Origin: Alphaproteobacteria bacterium
GTDB lineage: Bacteria; Pseudomonadota; Alphaproteobacteria; Paracaedibacterales; CAIOTO01
Length of the DNA stretch: 9,057 nt
Direction of reading: 5' to 3'
Assembly (NCBI GenBank): GCA_030727085.1
Contig: JANRCF010000035.1
Span: 46,328 to 55,384 of the forward strand
Each line of letters begins with the position of its first letter. Position 1 is the first letter of the stretch. The position numbers and the translations under genes are program-made. The notes below the pieces were generated by a model. That model was not told the DNA's origin, made no database searches, and was given only the letters and a program-made list of their open reading frames with translations. Shown one piece after another: positions 1-5,920 of the stretch.

Positions 1-227
1 GTGTTATAGAGTCTGTAGAGGTTCTTAAATAGATTAGTGATTATTAAAATTAATTATCTATGTATTAAATTCTCTCCCATTTCGAGCACTATTATTCAAA
101 TATTTCCTTTTTCATGAATGCGGCCTCTTATGGTTAACGAGTGTTACTTAGCACAGAATCTATCCATTATCACCTTGGCGCCATTATTTTTTTGTATTTC
201 TGTCGGTAATGTCAGTTGCTATCATAC

Positions 228-245
228 TACCGGCTTTAGCCGGTA
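228..245 (+). terminator. GC-rich hairpin, possible weak terminator
   Basis: TACCGGC and GCCGGTA form a perfect 7-bp stem around a TTTA tetraloop. The plus-strand downstream side is T-rich but the T-run (258-262) starts about 13 bases after the stem, so intrinsic termination would be weak. No gene is visible immediately upstream in the window, so this could equally be part of a regulatory RNA or a repeat. Confidence 0.35.
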
Positions 246-574
246 TGTAGTTGATTATTTTTAGTGCATCCGCCTCCATTGGTTATGCCATCCATTCTCT
301 AAAACATCCTGTTTGTCAATTGATTCAAAAACTTGATACTTAAAAATTTAATCACTCGTTTTAACGGACAACTGAGCCGATTAAGAGAACTTTCTCTGGG
401 GGCGCTCTCTAAAAATAAAATTATTCCAGTGGGAGCCGCTGCCCATTCTCATGTTTAGGACACACTCATTTAAAGAGTGAGTAAAATTAAGTCTAAAAGT
501 CGCTTGTCATTTGTAAGAGTATGCTAGGTCTTGTTATGTCAGGTTTTCATTGTGATTGATGAAAGAGGCCTGTT

Positions 575-590
575 TACAATTTTGTACAAT
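575..590 (+). promoter_or_regulatory. TACAAT direct repeat and palindrome before pld
   Basis: TACAAT occurs twice, at 575-580 and 585-590, exactly 10 bp apart. The first copy also forms an imperfect palindrome, TACAA-TT-TTGTA (575-586). Either copy resembles a -10 box. The best -35 candidate, TTGTGA at 550-555, lies 19 bp before the first copy, which is long. It could be the promoter or an operator of the PLD gene starting at 611, but the evidence is only sequence resemblance. Confidence 0.25.
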
Positions 591-610
591 AAAGACAATG
601 GATAAAAACC

Positions 611-1234
611 ATGAAACAAAAGAAAAACTCTTCATTTTTATCTCACCTAATTTCACGAAATATTAAATTATTACCGTTGTTTATTGCATCTTTCCTTGCT
701 GGGTTAGGAGCACAGATGGCATTGCATCCAGGCGCGCAACCTGGCGCGTCAGCACAGCCCTCTATTATTCAGACGCGTGATTTTAGCTGTAAGGCGTGCT
801 TTACGCCAAGCCAAGCATGTTTGCCGATGATTATTAGTGAACTTGATCAGGCAAAAAAAACTATCCAGATGCAAGCCTATAGCCTTACATCAAAACCGAT
901 AGCAGAAGCGTTGGTACGTGCTAAAACGCGTGGTGTGAGTATTATTGTGCTTGCGGATAAAAGTCAAAAGCGTCAACGGTACACGCAAATTAGCGCACTC
1001 AAGCGTGCTGGGATTTCTGTATATATAGACTACAAGCCAGCTATAGCGCACAATAAAATCATTATTATTGACAGCTTAACGGTCATTGGCGGTTCGTACA
1101 ACTTTAGTAGCAGTGCGGAAAACCGAAATGCGGAAAATGTGACTATTATTAAGAATAAAGAGTTTGCTGCGCTCTACGATGCGAATTTTAAAAAACGATT
1201 AGAAGTGTCGAATGTGTTTACGTCAAAGACCTAA
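611..1234 (+). CDS. pld: Phospholipase D-family protein, Rickettsia Pld-like
   Basis: This 207-residue protein has one copy of the PLD catalytic HKD motif: H147, K149 and D154 (HNKIIIID), followed by GGSYNFSS around residues 160-167 and RNAENV at 172-177. One-motif members such as bacterial Nuc and Rickettsia Pld act as dimers and hydrolyse phosphodiesters in phospholipids or nucleic acids. The N-terminus is basic (KQKK) and followed by a hydrophobic segment at about 19-37, so the protein is probably exported or anchored facing the periplasm. Cysteines at 60, 63 and 70 sit in a CFTP...C element that I recall from Rickettsia Pld. Length is normal for that group. The ATG at 611 is preceded by a weak GGA at 600-602. 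The gene stands alone and converges on the glycosyltransferase. The fold is certain; whether the substrate is lipid or nucleic acid is not. Confidence 0.9.
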   Translation: MKQKKNSSFLSHLISRNIKLLPLFIASFLAGLGAQMALHPGAQPGASAQPSIIQTRDFSCKACFTPSQACLPMIISELDQAKKTIQMQAYSLTSKPIAEALVRAKTRGVSIIVLADKSQKRQRYTQISALKRAGISVYIDYKPAIAHNKIIIIDSLTVIGGSYNFSSSAENRNAENVTIIKNKEFAALYDANFKKRLEVSNVFTSKT

Positions 1235-1252
1235 GCAGCTTAATTGCTGCTT
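1233..1252. terminator. Hairpin shared by two convergent stops
   Basis: AAGCAGC (1233-1239) and GCTGCTT (1246-1252) form a perfect 7-bp stem with a TTAATT loop. It overlaps the TAA of the PLD gene (1232-1234) and the TAA of the minus-strand glycosyltransferase (1240-1242). The position suits a two-way terminator, but neither side has a clean T-tract directly after the stem, so termination strength is uncertain. Confidence 0.45.
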
Positions 1253-2241
1253 CCCAGCATTTTCTTTGCTTGATTGTAGATAAGATCCACTGTTAGTGTT
1301 TCCATTTTTGCCTCACCGTAATCACGAGCATACATGACATGAACGCCTTTTCCGTTTGGTGTTGATTTGTAAGGATCCGTCGGTCCCCACATTGAAATAA
1401 TAGGGCTGTCAGATGATGCTAATATGTGTCCTACACCGCCATCATTTGCGATGGATAAGTCGGCTAATCGAGCGACTGCAATCGTCACGAAAACAGATTT
1501 TTCTGCCGTTTCTTGAAGTGGAAAAAATGCTGTTTTAACGCCATCGGCAAGTTGTTGCTGCCATTCCGTTTCGGCTGGACCTAAGATATAACCCACACTG
1601 ATGCCATCAGCAATCAGGCGATTTCCAAGATCAATGAAATTTTGTAGAGGCCAGCATTTGAAACGTTCACCAGCGCCTGGTGCTAGCAAGACGTTTTTTC
1701 CTTTGGGCAATAATTTCTTCGCTAAGCTAAGTATGGTCTTTGGGATATCCACGTGAAAAATAGGCTCAATCTTCTTTTGCGTAGCAGCCGCTAAAAGATC
1801 CATCAATCGATTAAGCAACAAGACAGGCTTTTTATAACATGTTTGTCCATTGGTAAGTGGGGGCTTTTGATCCGATAGTAGCCACTTCATTGACGCTGAT
1901 ATAAACATATCATGCGGAATTGTTTTGAGCATCATCGTTGGTAAAGGATGCTGATCCGTATTAATAACGATATCATATGACTTGCCTGGCAGTGCAGATT
2001 TCCAGCGCCGAAACAGAGCATCTCCAATTGCATCGCCAAGTTTAGTATGATTGATAATGTGATGTATTTTTCCTTGCACAAGTGGCGCAAGAGCTGACGC
2101 AAAAATGGTTGGATGGTGGCCTGTAAGCCATGTGATTTCGGCGTCAGGAAAGGCGGTACTTAACGCATTAATAAATGGAAGTTTCATCATACCATCGCCA
2201 ATAAGTTCGCCATGGCTGAAAATAAAAACGGATTTTATCAT
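1240..2241 (-). CDS. Family 9 glycosyltransferase (heptosyltransferase-like)
   Basis: This 333-residue protein has the two-Rossmann-fold layout of GT9 enzymes, which transfer sugars, classically ADP-activated heptose, onto the LPS core at the inner face of the cytoplasmic membrane. Visible landmarks are an N-terminal strand with GDG and D16 (IGDGMMKLPFINAL), the mid-protein LAPGAGERFKCWP element at about 186-198, the NDGGVGH donor-site motif at 266-272 (NDSGPMH-type in classical heptosyltransferases), and MWGPTDP at 285-290. Length is typical. The ATG at 2241 has no clear Shine-Dalgarno sequence. The gene is the last on the minus strand before the convergent junction; the adenosyltransferase gene lies 89 bp upstream in the same direction, so the two may be cotranscribed without being related in function. 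The donor sugar is unknown: the NDGG variant is why I do not assign waaC or waaF. Confidence 0.88.
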   Translation of the reverse strand: MIKSVFIFSHGELIGDGMMKLPFINALSTAFPDAEITWLTGHHPTIFASALAPLVQGKIHHIINHTKLGDAIGDALFRRWKSALPGKSYDIVINTDQHPLPTMMLKTIPHDMFISASMKWLLSDQKPPLTNGQTCYKKPVLLLNRLMDLLAAATQKKIEPIFHVDIPKTILSLAKKLLPKGKNVLLAPGAGERFKCWPLQNFIDLGNRLIADGISVGYILGPAETEWQQQLADGVKTAFFPLQETAEKSVFVTIAVARLADLSIANDGGVGHILASSDSPIISMWGPTDPYKSTPNGKGVHVMYARDYGEAKMETLTVDLIYNQAKKMLGSSN

Positions 2242-2330
2242 GTGTTTCAGAGGTTATTGATTAATTTGAACTGATCATAAGAAACATAAGGCATACGTGC
2301 AATCTTTTTATGGATGTGCTGAGGTTTATG

Positions 2331-2912
2331 TTACGAATGATGTTTTCCTGGTTCCCATAACACATCTAAATGGCCATTATCATTAGCAGCCCGCGCCATT
2401 ACAAAGAACACGTCGGACAAGCGGTTTACATATTGCAATAGGTGAGAGTTCAATGTTTCTTCATTATGCAACGATGTGATATCACGCTCTGCTCGTCTAA
2501 CAATCGTTCGGCACACGTGTAGTTGAGCGGCAAGGGGTGTTCCGCCCGGTAGTACAAACGAAGTTAATGGATTTAAATGCGTATTATACCGTTCGAGAGT
2601 ATCATCCAAACGCTGTACTTGATGTATTGAAATGCGAAGTGTTGCTTGATCTTGGTCAGGCATACATAAATCGGCGCCAACATCAAATAAATCGTTTTGT
2701 AAAATACTAAGATCGTTACGTAATTGCGCTAAAAGTTCAGCCTTGATTGTTGTTGCCTCTGTTGCAAGAGCAAGTCCTATAAAACTATTGAGTTCGTCGA
2801 TAGAGCCTATGGCTTTAACGCGTGGGCAGTGCTTTGATACACGTTTCCCATTACCAAGTGATGTCTTTCCTGTGTCGCCCCCGCGCGTTGCGATGCATGT
2901 AAGTTGTACCAT
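2331..2912 (-). CDS. PduO-type cob(I)alamin adenosyltransferase
   Basis: This protein of 193 residues fits the PduO/MMAB family, trimeric enzymes that move the adenosyl group of ATP onto cob(I)alamin or cobyrinic acid diamide, making coenzyme B12. The ATP-binding N-terminus is seen as TRGGDTGKTSLGNGKRVSK (9-27), with the GSIDELN motif at 36-42. The C-terminal helices carry FVLPGG (119-124), RRAERD (139-144) and NRLSDVFFVMAR (163-174), all hallmark elements of this family and all intact. The ATG at 2912 gives the expected family N-terminus (MVQLT), although no Shine-Dalgarno sequence is visible. No corrinoid biosynthesis gene, B12 transporter or B12-dependent mutase is in the window, so a salvage role supplying adenosylcobalamin to an enzyme encoded elsewhere is inferred. 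No cobalamin riboswitch was recognised upstream. Confidence 0.93.
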   Translation of the reverse strand: MVQLTCIATRGGDTGKTSLGNGKRVSKHCPRVKAIGSIDELNSFIGLALATEATTIKAELLAQLRNDLSILQNDLFDVGADLCMPDQDQATLRISIHQVQRLDDTLERYNTHLNPLTSFVLPGGTPLAAQLHVCRTIVRRAERDITSLHNEETLNSHLLQYVNRLSDVFFVMARAANDNGHLDVLWEPGKHHS

Positions 2913-3080
2913 TGCGTATTTCTTTGTTGGTTGTTTCTTTGTTAGGGTACATGAGTTTTAGTGTAGTGTGTAGTGGTTATTAGTGGGATTTTTGCTGAGT
3001 GAATAATTATTGATACCAGTTGCATTTCTTCTTCGTAATTGCTTGGTTAGATTTAGATGTGTAAAGTATTTCATTGTTCC

Positions 3081-3109
3081 TTGAACTCACCACTCTATAT
3101 TGCTAGGAT
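3081..3109 (+). promoter_or_regulatory. Candidate extended -10 promoter for uppP
   Basis: TTGAAC (3081-3086) and TAGGAT (3104-3109) are separated by 17 bp, and TGC directly before the second box gives an extended -10. Each hexamer matches the sigma-70 consensus at four of six positions. Transcription would begin near 3116, only about 16 bases before the uppP ATG at 3132. An overlapping alternative is TTGTTC (3074-3079) with TATATT (3096-3101), 16 bp apart. Confidence 0.4.
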
Positions 3110-3131
3110 GAAGTCGATTTAATTTTTGATA

Positions 3132-3932
3132 ATGAAATTTATGGCATATATTCTTTTTTTATGTATTATTCAGGGTGCTGGGGAATGCTTACCAATTAGT
3201 TCCAGTGCGCATTTGTATTTTTTATCGTTGTTTGGGGGCTACCCGCCGACAACGCTTGACGTTGAAGTGGCGCTCCATCTTGGTAGTCTTATAGCGATAT
3301 GTGTGTTTTTGTGGCAACCGCTTTGGCGAATGATCGATGGATTTGTACGTACGCTGATAACGTTTCGCATGGCAAATGGATTTGGTATGGCAGTAATTAT
3401 CGTGCTAGCAACTCTGCCGTCTGTATTTATTGGGTTTTTTGTTAAGCGCTATTTTGAGTTGCCACAAACGGTTTTGGGTATTGGCATCGTTAGTATCGTA
3501 TTTGGTACGTTGCTTTTGTTGGCTGAGAAAATAGGGTCTCAGGAAAAATCCAGAGTTACTCTGGCAGATGCATTGATTATTGGTAGTGCGCAAGTGTTAG
3601 CCTTTATTCCTGGTGCGAGTCGCTTAGGATCATGTCTTACCGCTGCTCGATTTTTAGGAATTCAGCGTTGGCAGGCCACACAGTTTTCATTTTTATTAGC
3701 TGTACCAACGATTCTTGGCGCTGTTGTATTGACGGGGATTGATGTCATCCATGAGGGGAAATTGAATACGCTATTGCCACTTTGGCCTGCTGTTGCATTG
3801 ACGTGCGCGATTAGTTTGTTTGTTTTAAAGGGGCTCCAATGGTATGTCATGCGCTACTCTTATATCCCCTTTGCCTTTTATCGTATTATCCTTGGTATTT
3901 TTCTCACGTATCTGGCATATATGAAGTTATAG
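3132..3932 (+). CDS. uppP: Undecaprenyl-diphosphatase UppP/BacA
   Basis: UppP is an integral membrane phosphatase that converts undecaprenyl pyrophosphate to the monophosphate, recycling the carrier for peptidoglycan and LPS O-antigen sugars; overexpression gives bacitracin resistance in other bacteria. The first active-site region is clear: Q14, E18 and PISSSAH with H27 (numbered from the ATG at 3132). The second region, PGASRLGSCLTAARFLG, keeps the catalytic-region arginine but has Leu where the family usually has the Ser of PG-x-SRSG. Multiple hydrophobic segments span the whole protein and the length of 266 residues is normal. I chose ATG 3132 because it places the QGxxE motif at the usual distance from the start; an in-frame TTG at 3126 would add two residues. 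No good Shine-Dalgarno sequence is visible for either. It is divergent from the adenosyltransferase gene and heads the plus-strand block. Confidence 0.93.
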   Translation: MKFMAYILFLCIIQGAGECLPISSSAHLYFLSLFGGYPPTTLDVEVALHLGSLIAICVFLWQPLWRMIDGFVRTLITFRMANGFGMAVIIVLATLPSVFIGFFVKRYFELPQTVLGIGIVSIVFGTLLLLAEKIGSQEKSRVTLADALIIGSAQVLAFIPGASRLGSCLTAARFLGIQRWQATQFSFLLAVPTILGAVVLTGIDVIHEGKLNTLLPLWPAVALTCAISLFVLKGLQWYVMRYSYIPFAFYRIILGIFLTYLAYMKL

Positions 3933-3950
3933 ATAATTCTTAAACTCCTA

Positions 3951-4037
3951 CCGTTATGGCGAGCCTAAAAAAGCATAGCCATCCAGAGAGAAGCAGTCTG
4001 GATCACCATGTCGTGCATGGGCTCTTCGTGATGACGG
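3951..4037. repeat. Palindromic intergenic repeat, copy 1
   Basis: The outer arms CCGTTATGGCGAG (3951-3963) and CTCTTCGTGATGACGG (4022-4037) pair imperfectly, and an inner hairpin ATCCAGA/TCTGGAT (3981-3987 and 3997-4003) with a 9-base loop is perfect. The architecture (CGTCAT-GCGAG arms, ATCCAG...CTGGAT centre) is that of palindromic repeats scattered between genes in many Rickettsiales and Holosporales. It fills most of the gap between uppP and the flippase-like gene. Copy 2 is at 5774-5860 and is nearly the same length. A role in mRNA folding between the two genes is possible but unproven. Confidence 0.75.
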
Positions 4038-4057
4038 CGTGCTAGGCATATAAAGTA

Positions 4058-5008
4058 ATGAAAATGATGTTCAAAAACAAAGCCTTTATTTATTTCGTTG
4101 TGAAACTTGTTGTGAGCATCATCCTTGTGCGTTGGCTCATCAATAATGTTGATAGCGCATCGATGATCAGAACATTTCGTTCTTTTCATTGGTCAACGTT
4201 TGTGTTGGCTTTTGCATCACTTTGGTGTGCGTATATACTTGGCGCTTGGCGTTGGAAGTATATTTTATTGAAGCGAGAATTTGCCCCCTTTCGTTTTATG
4301 GATAGCTTGCTTATTGTCGCGATTGCTAATTTTCTAAATCAAGGATTGCCAGGGTCAATTGGCGGCGATGTTTATCGAGGGTTTGCTTTAACACGCCTTG
4401 GTTTTTCGCGCAACTGGGCTATTCAAAGTTTGTTGCTTGATCGCGCTTTTGGATTGTTTTTCATGGGTGCACTGGGTGTTCTTTCTTTATTTAGTTTTGA
4501 TGTGGTTTTCTTAAATCAAAAAGAATTATTTCCAATGTATTTTGTGCTTGGGGCTATTTGCATTGGGTTTATTATTTTTTGTCAGCTTGACCGATTGCCA
4601 GTAACAGGAAAACTAAGGCGGTTAGTATCACCAATTCAAAGTATGGCATCTGTCAGCAGAAAGCTCTTCCAGCTGCATAATATGTGTTTTATTATCGTTG
4701 GATTTGCGCTGACTATTTTTCTTTATTTGCCAGTGTATCTATTTGCACGTGATCTTGGTTATCCGTTACCATTGTCTGCAGTTTTATTTGTATTGCCGGC
4801 TGTGTTTTTGCTTGCATCTTTGCCCATTTCTTTTGCTGGCTGGGGTGTGCGTGAAGTTGCTTTTGTCAGTTTATTTAAATTTTTTGGCTTAACGAGTGAG
4901 CAGGCATTGTCATTATCCGTCGCATACGGTTTGGTTGGTTTATGTTCAGTTGCACCGGGATTGCTGCTCTATTTTTTTGAGGGCAAGGCCAAAATAGCCG
5001 TTGTTTAG
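4058..5008 (+). CDS. Flippase-like (LPG synthase TM/UPF0104) membrane protein
   Basis: This is a 316-residue polytopic protein with roughly eight hydrophobic segments (about 10-27, 45-63, 82-95, 128-147, 158-177, 209-230, 238-258, 283-306). It carries the characteristic motifs of the family that includes the membrane half of MprF: NQGLPGSIGGDVYR at 94-107, a DR pair at 128-129, and PISFAGWGVRE at 256-266. In MprF this domain flips lysyl-phosphatidylglycerol; stand-alone members are linked to translocating or modifying lipids, but the cargo here cannot be read from sequence. There is no synthase domain, so it is not a full MprF. Start choice is soft: ATG at 4058, 4064 and 4067 are all in frame, and only a weak AGG at 4044-4046 lies upstream. 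It follows uppP on the same strand, separated by a palindromic repeat, which suggests a shared role in lipid-carrier or envelope metabolism. Confidence 0.87.
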   Translation: MKMMFKNKAFIYFVVKLVVSIILVRWLINNVDSASMIRTFRSFHWSTFVLAFASLWCAYILGAWRWKYILLKREFAPFRFMDSLLIVAIANFLNQGLPGSIGGDVYRGFALTRLGFSRNWAIQSLLLDRAFGLFFMGALGVLSLFSFDVVFLNQKELFPMYFVLGAICIGFIIFCQLDRLPVTGKLRRLVSPIQSMASVSRKLFQLHNMCFIIVGFALTIFLYLPVYLFARDLGYPLPLSAVLFVLPAVFLLASLPISFAGWGVREVAFVSLFKFFGLTSEQALSLSVAYGLVGLCSVAPGLLLYFFEGKAKIAVV

Positions 5009-5009
5009 G

Positions 5010-5160
5010 TGATGGAGACTTTTGCATGACTTCTTTTTTAAGTGATTTTTTCGTCAGATCTTACGTGTGCTCCTCAAATACATTAAGTATTTTGTGGTGC
5101 TCTCCTGCGATTTTTCTAGAACTCCCTCTAAAAATTAGAGTCATGCAAAGGTCTCTGATG
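5010..5160. mobile_element. MITE-like element with TIRs and target duplication
   Basis: The element itself runs from 5015 to 5155 (141 bp). Its ends, GAGACTTTTGCATGACT (5015-5031) and AGTCATGCAAAGGTCTC (5139-5155), are inverted repeats matching at 16 of 17 positions. It is flanked by a perfect 5-bp direct repeat, TGATG (5010-5014 and 5156-5160), as expected of a target-site duplication. It is too short to encode a transposase, and no reading frame is evident. The centre holds an imperfect hairpin around AAATAC (5076-5081) and GTATTT (5087-5092). From memory, GAGAC-TTTGCA ends resemble those of some IS5-group insertion sequences; that family assignment is uncertain. The insertion starts just after the flippase-like stop codon. 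Confidence 0.75.
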
Positions 5161-5186
5161 TATAAAAAATTATAGAAGAGTTACTT

Positions 5187-5756
5187 ATGACAATTCCTCA
5201 TTTACCTTTTTATTTTATTCGCCATGGTCAGACCGACTGGAATCATCGTCATGTTTATATGGGGGCAACCGATATTCCTTTGAATCAAACGGGGGTGGGG
5301 CAGGCTGAGCTTGCCGCGCAGTGGTTAAAAAATGAATCAATTGATCATATTGTAACAAGTCCGCTTGTCAGAGCTATGAAAACAGCAGAGATTATTGCAG
5401 CAACGATACAAAAGCCAATCACCGTAATTGATGACTTAAAAGAATGTCATTGGGGGGTCAAAGAAGGAAAGCCTGTTGATGCGGATGCTTTTTTTGATCA
5501 ATGGATTGGCGGTGAGACACCCGAAGGTGCAGAAACTGCATACGATTTTGATGCACGCGTGAGAAGCGCTTTGAAGCATGCGCTTGGATTGTCAGAATCA
5601 GTGTTGATCGTTGCGCATGGTGGTGTTTATTGCTCTATTCAACGCACGCTTTCTATGTCGTTAATGAACATTAAGAATTGTGCCCCTGTGTATCATCGTC
5701 CGCCAGAGCATCCAAGTCATCCATGGTTTGTGTGTGATGTGGGTAGTGAAGAGTAG
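5187..5756 (+). CDS. Histidine phosphatase (phosphoglycerate mutase-like)
   Basis: This 189-residue protein belongs to the histidine phosphatase superfamily, which acts through a phosphohistidine intermediate. The nucleophile is H13 in FIRHGQTDWN; R12 and R62 (SPLVRAMKTAE) form the phosphate pocket; E86 (LKECHWG) is placed like the proton donor; and H144 in VAHGGVY is the second catalytic histidine. All core residues are intact. It has no signal peptide, so it is probably cytoplasmic. The ATG at 5187 has a good Shine-Dalgarno, AGAAGAG at 5174-5180. Substrate is open: family members include phosphoglycerate mutases, alpha-ribazole phosphatase (CobC), and broad sugar phosphatases. The adenosyltransferase lies 2.3 kb away on the other strand, which is too weak a link for CobC. 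A MITE-like element separates it from the flippase-like gene and a palindromic repeat follows it. Confidence 0.88.
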   Translation: MTIPHLPFYFIRHGQTDWNHRHVYMGATDIPLNQTGVGQAELAAQWLKNESIDHIVTSPLVRAMKTAEIIAATIQKPITVIDDLKECHWGVKEGKPVDADAFFDQWIGGETPEGAETAYDFDARVRSALKHALGLSESVLIVAHGGVYCSIQRTLSMSLMNIKNCAPVYHRPPEHPSHPWFVCDVGSEE

Positions 5757-5773
5757 GTTTTTATCTGTCTTGT

Positions 5774-5860
5774 CGTCATTGCGAATCTGCGCAGCAGGTG
5801 TGGTAATCTAGGATGTTAACTGCATGGATGGCCCCGTAACTGCGTTGCTCGCCATGACGG
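5774..5860. repeat. Palindromic intergenic repeat, copy 2
   Basis: CGTCATTGCGA (5774-5784) and TCGCCATGACG (5849-5859) are inverted repeats matching at 10 of 11 positions, and the span of about 86 bp is almost identical to copy 1 (3951-4037). The centre (AATCTAGG...CATGGAT, roughly 5804-5829) is a degraded version of the ATCCAG/CTGGAT hairpin. An 8-bp palindrome, CTGCGCAG, lies at 5787-5794. It occupies the gap between the histidine phosphatase and NUDIX genes. Confidence 0.75.
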
Positions 5861-5920
5861 TAGTATGCTCTTTTAACGATTTGTTCCTAGAAATAGTATT
5901 AGTTTACGAAAGGAATTTAG

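Larger units (their letters stand above)
1..610. other. Gene-poor AT-rich leader region
   Basis: No reading frame here is long enough or motif-bearing enough to call as a gene. Two short open stretches deserve mention. Positions 130-264 (+) start with ATG and encode 44 residues including a hydrophobic run (LSIITLAPLFFCISVGNV), but have no visible Shine-Dalgarno sequence and contain the hairpin at 228-245. Positions 324-458 (+) are open for 44 codons ending in GAAAHSHV and TAG, with a possible TTG start at 333; their composition looks protein-like and they might be the tail of a decayed gene. I recognise neither. A smaller inverted repeat, CACTC/GAGTG, lies at 463-479. I saw no tRNA, CRISPR or transposase signature. 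Confidence 0.5.

Noticed and set aside
1..610. tRNA or other structured RNA gene in the gene-poor region
   Set aside because: No TTCRA-type T-arm with a matching acceptor stem was found; the 228-245 hairpin alone does not make an RNA gene.
2919..2946. TTTCTTTGTT repeated twice, as a possible CRISPR or iteron array
   Set aside because: Only two short low-complexity copies 15 bp apart, with no further units.
2743..2961. Plus-strand open frame of 72 codons
   Set aside because: It lies almost entirely antisense to the adenosyltransferase gene, whose family motifs are intact; the peptide has no recognisable features.
2913..3125. Cobalamin riboswitch upstream of the adenosyltransferase
   Set aside because: I could not find a B12-box-like conserved core or the expected long structured leader on the minus strand.
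3126..3131. TTG start for uppP two codons upstream
   Set aside because: In frame, but ATG at 3132 is two codons later and gives the usual distance to the QGxxE motif; neither has a Shine-Dalgarno sequence, so this is a preference rather than proof.
5187..5756. Naming the histidine phosphatase CobC (alpha-ribazole phosphatase) to pair with the adenosyltransferase
   Set aside because: The two genes are over 2 kb apart on opposite strands, no other cobalamin gene is present, and the core motifs do not separate CobC from other family members.
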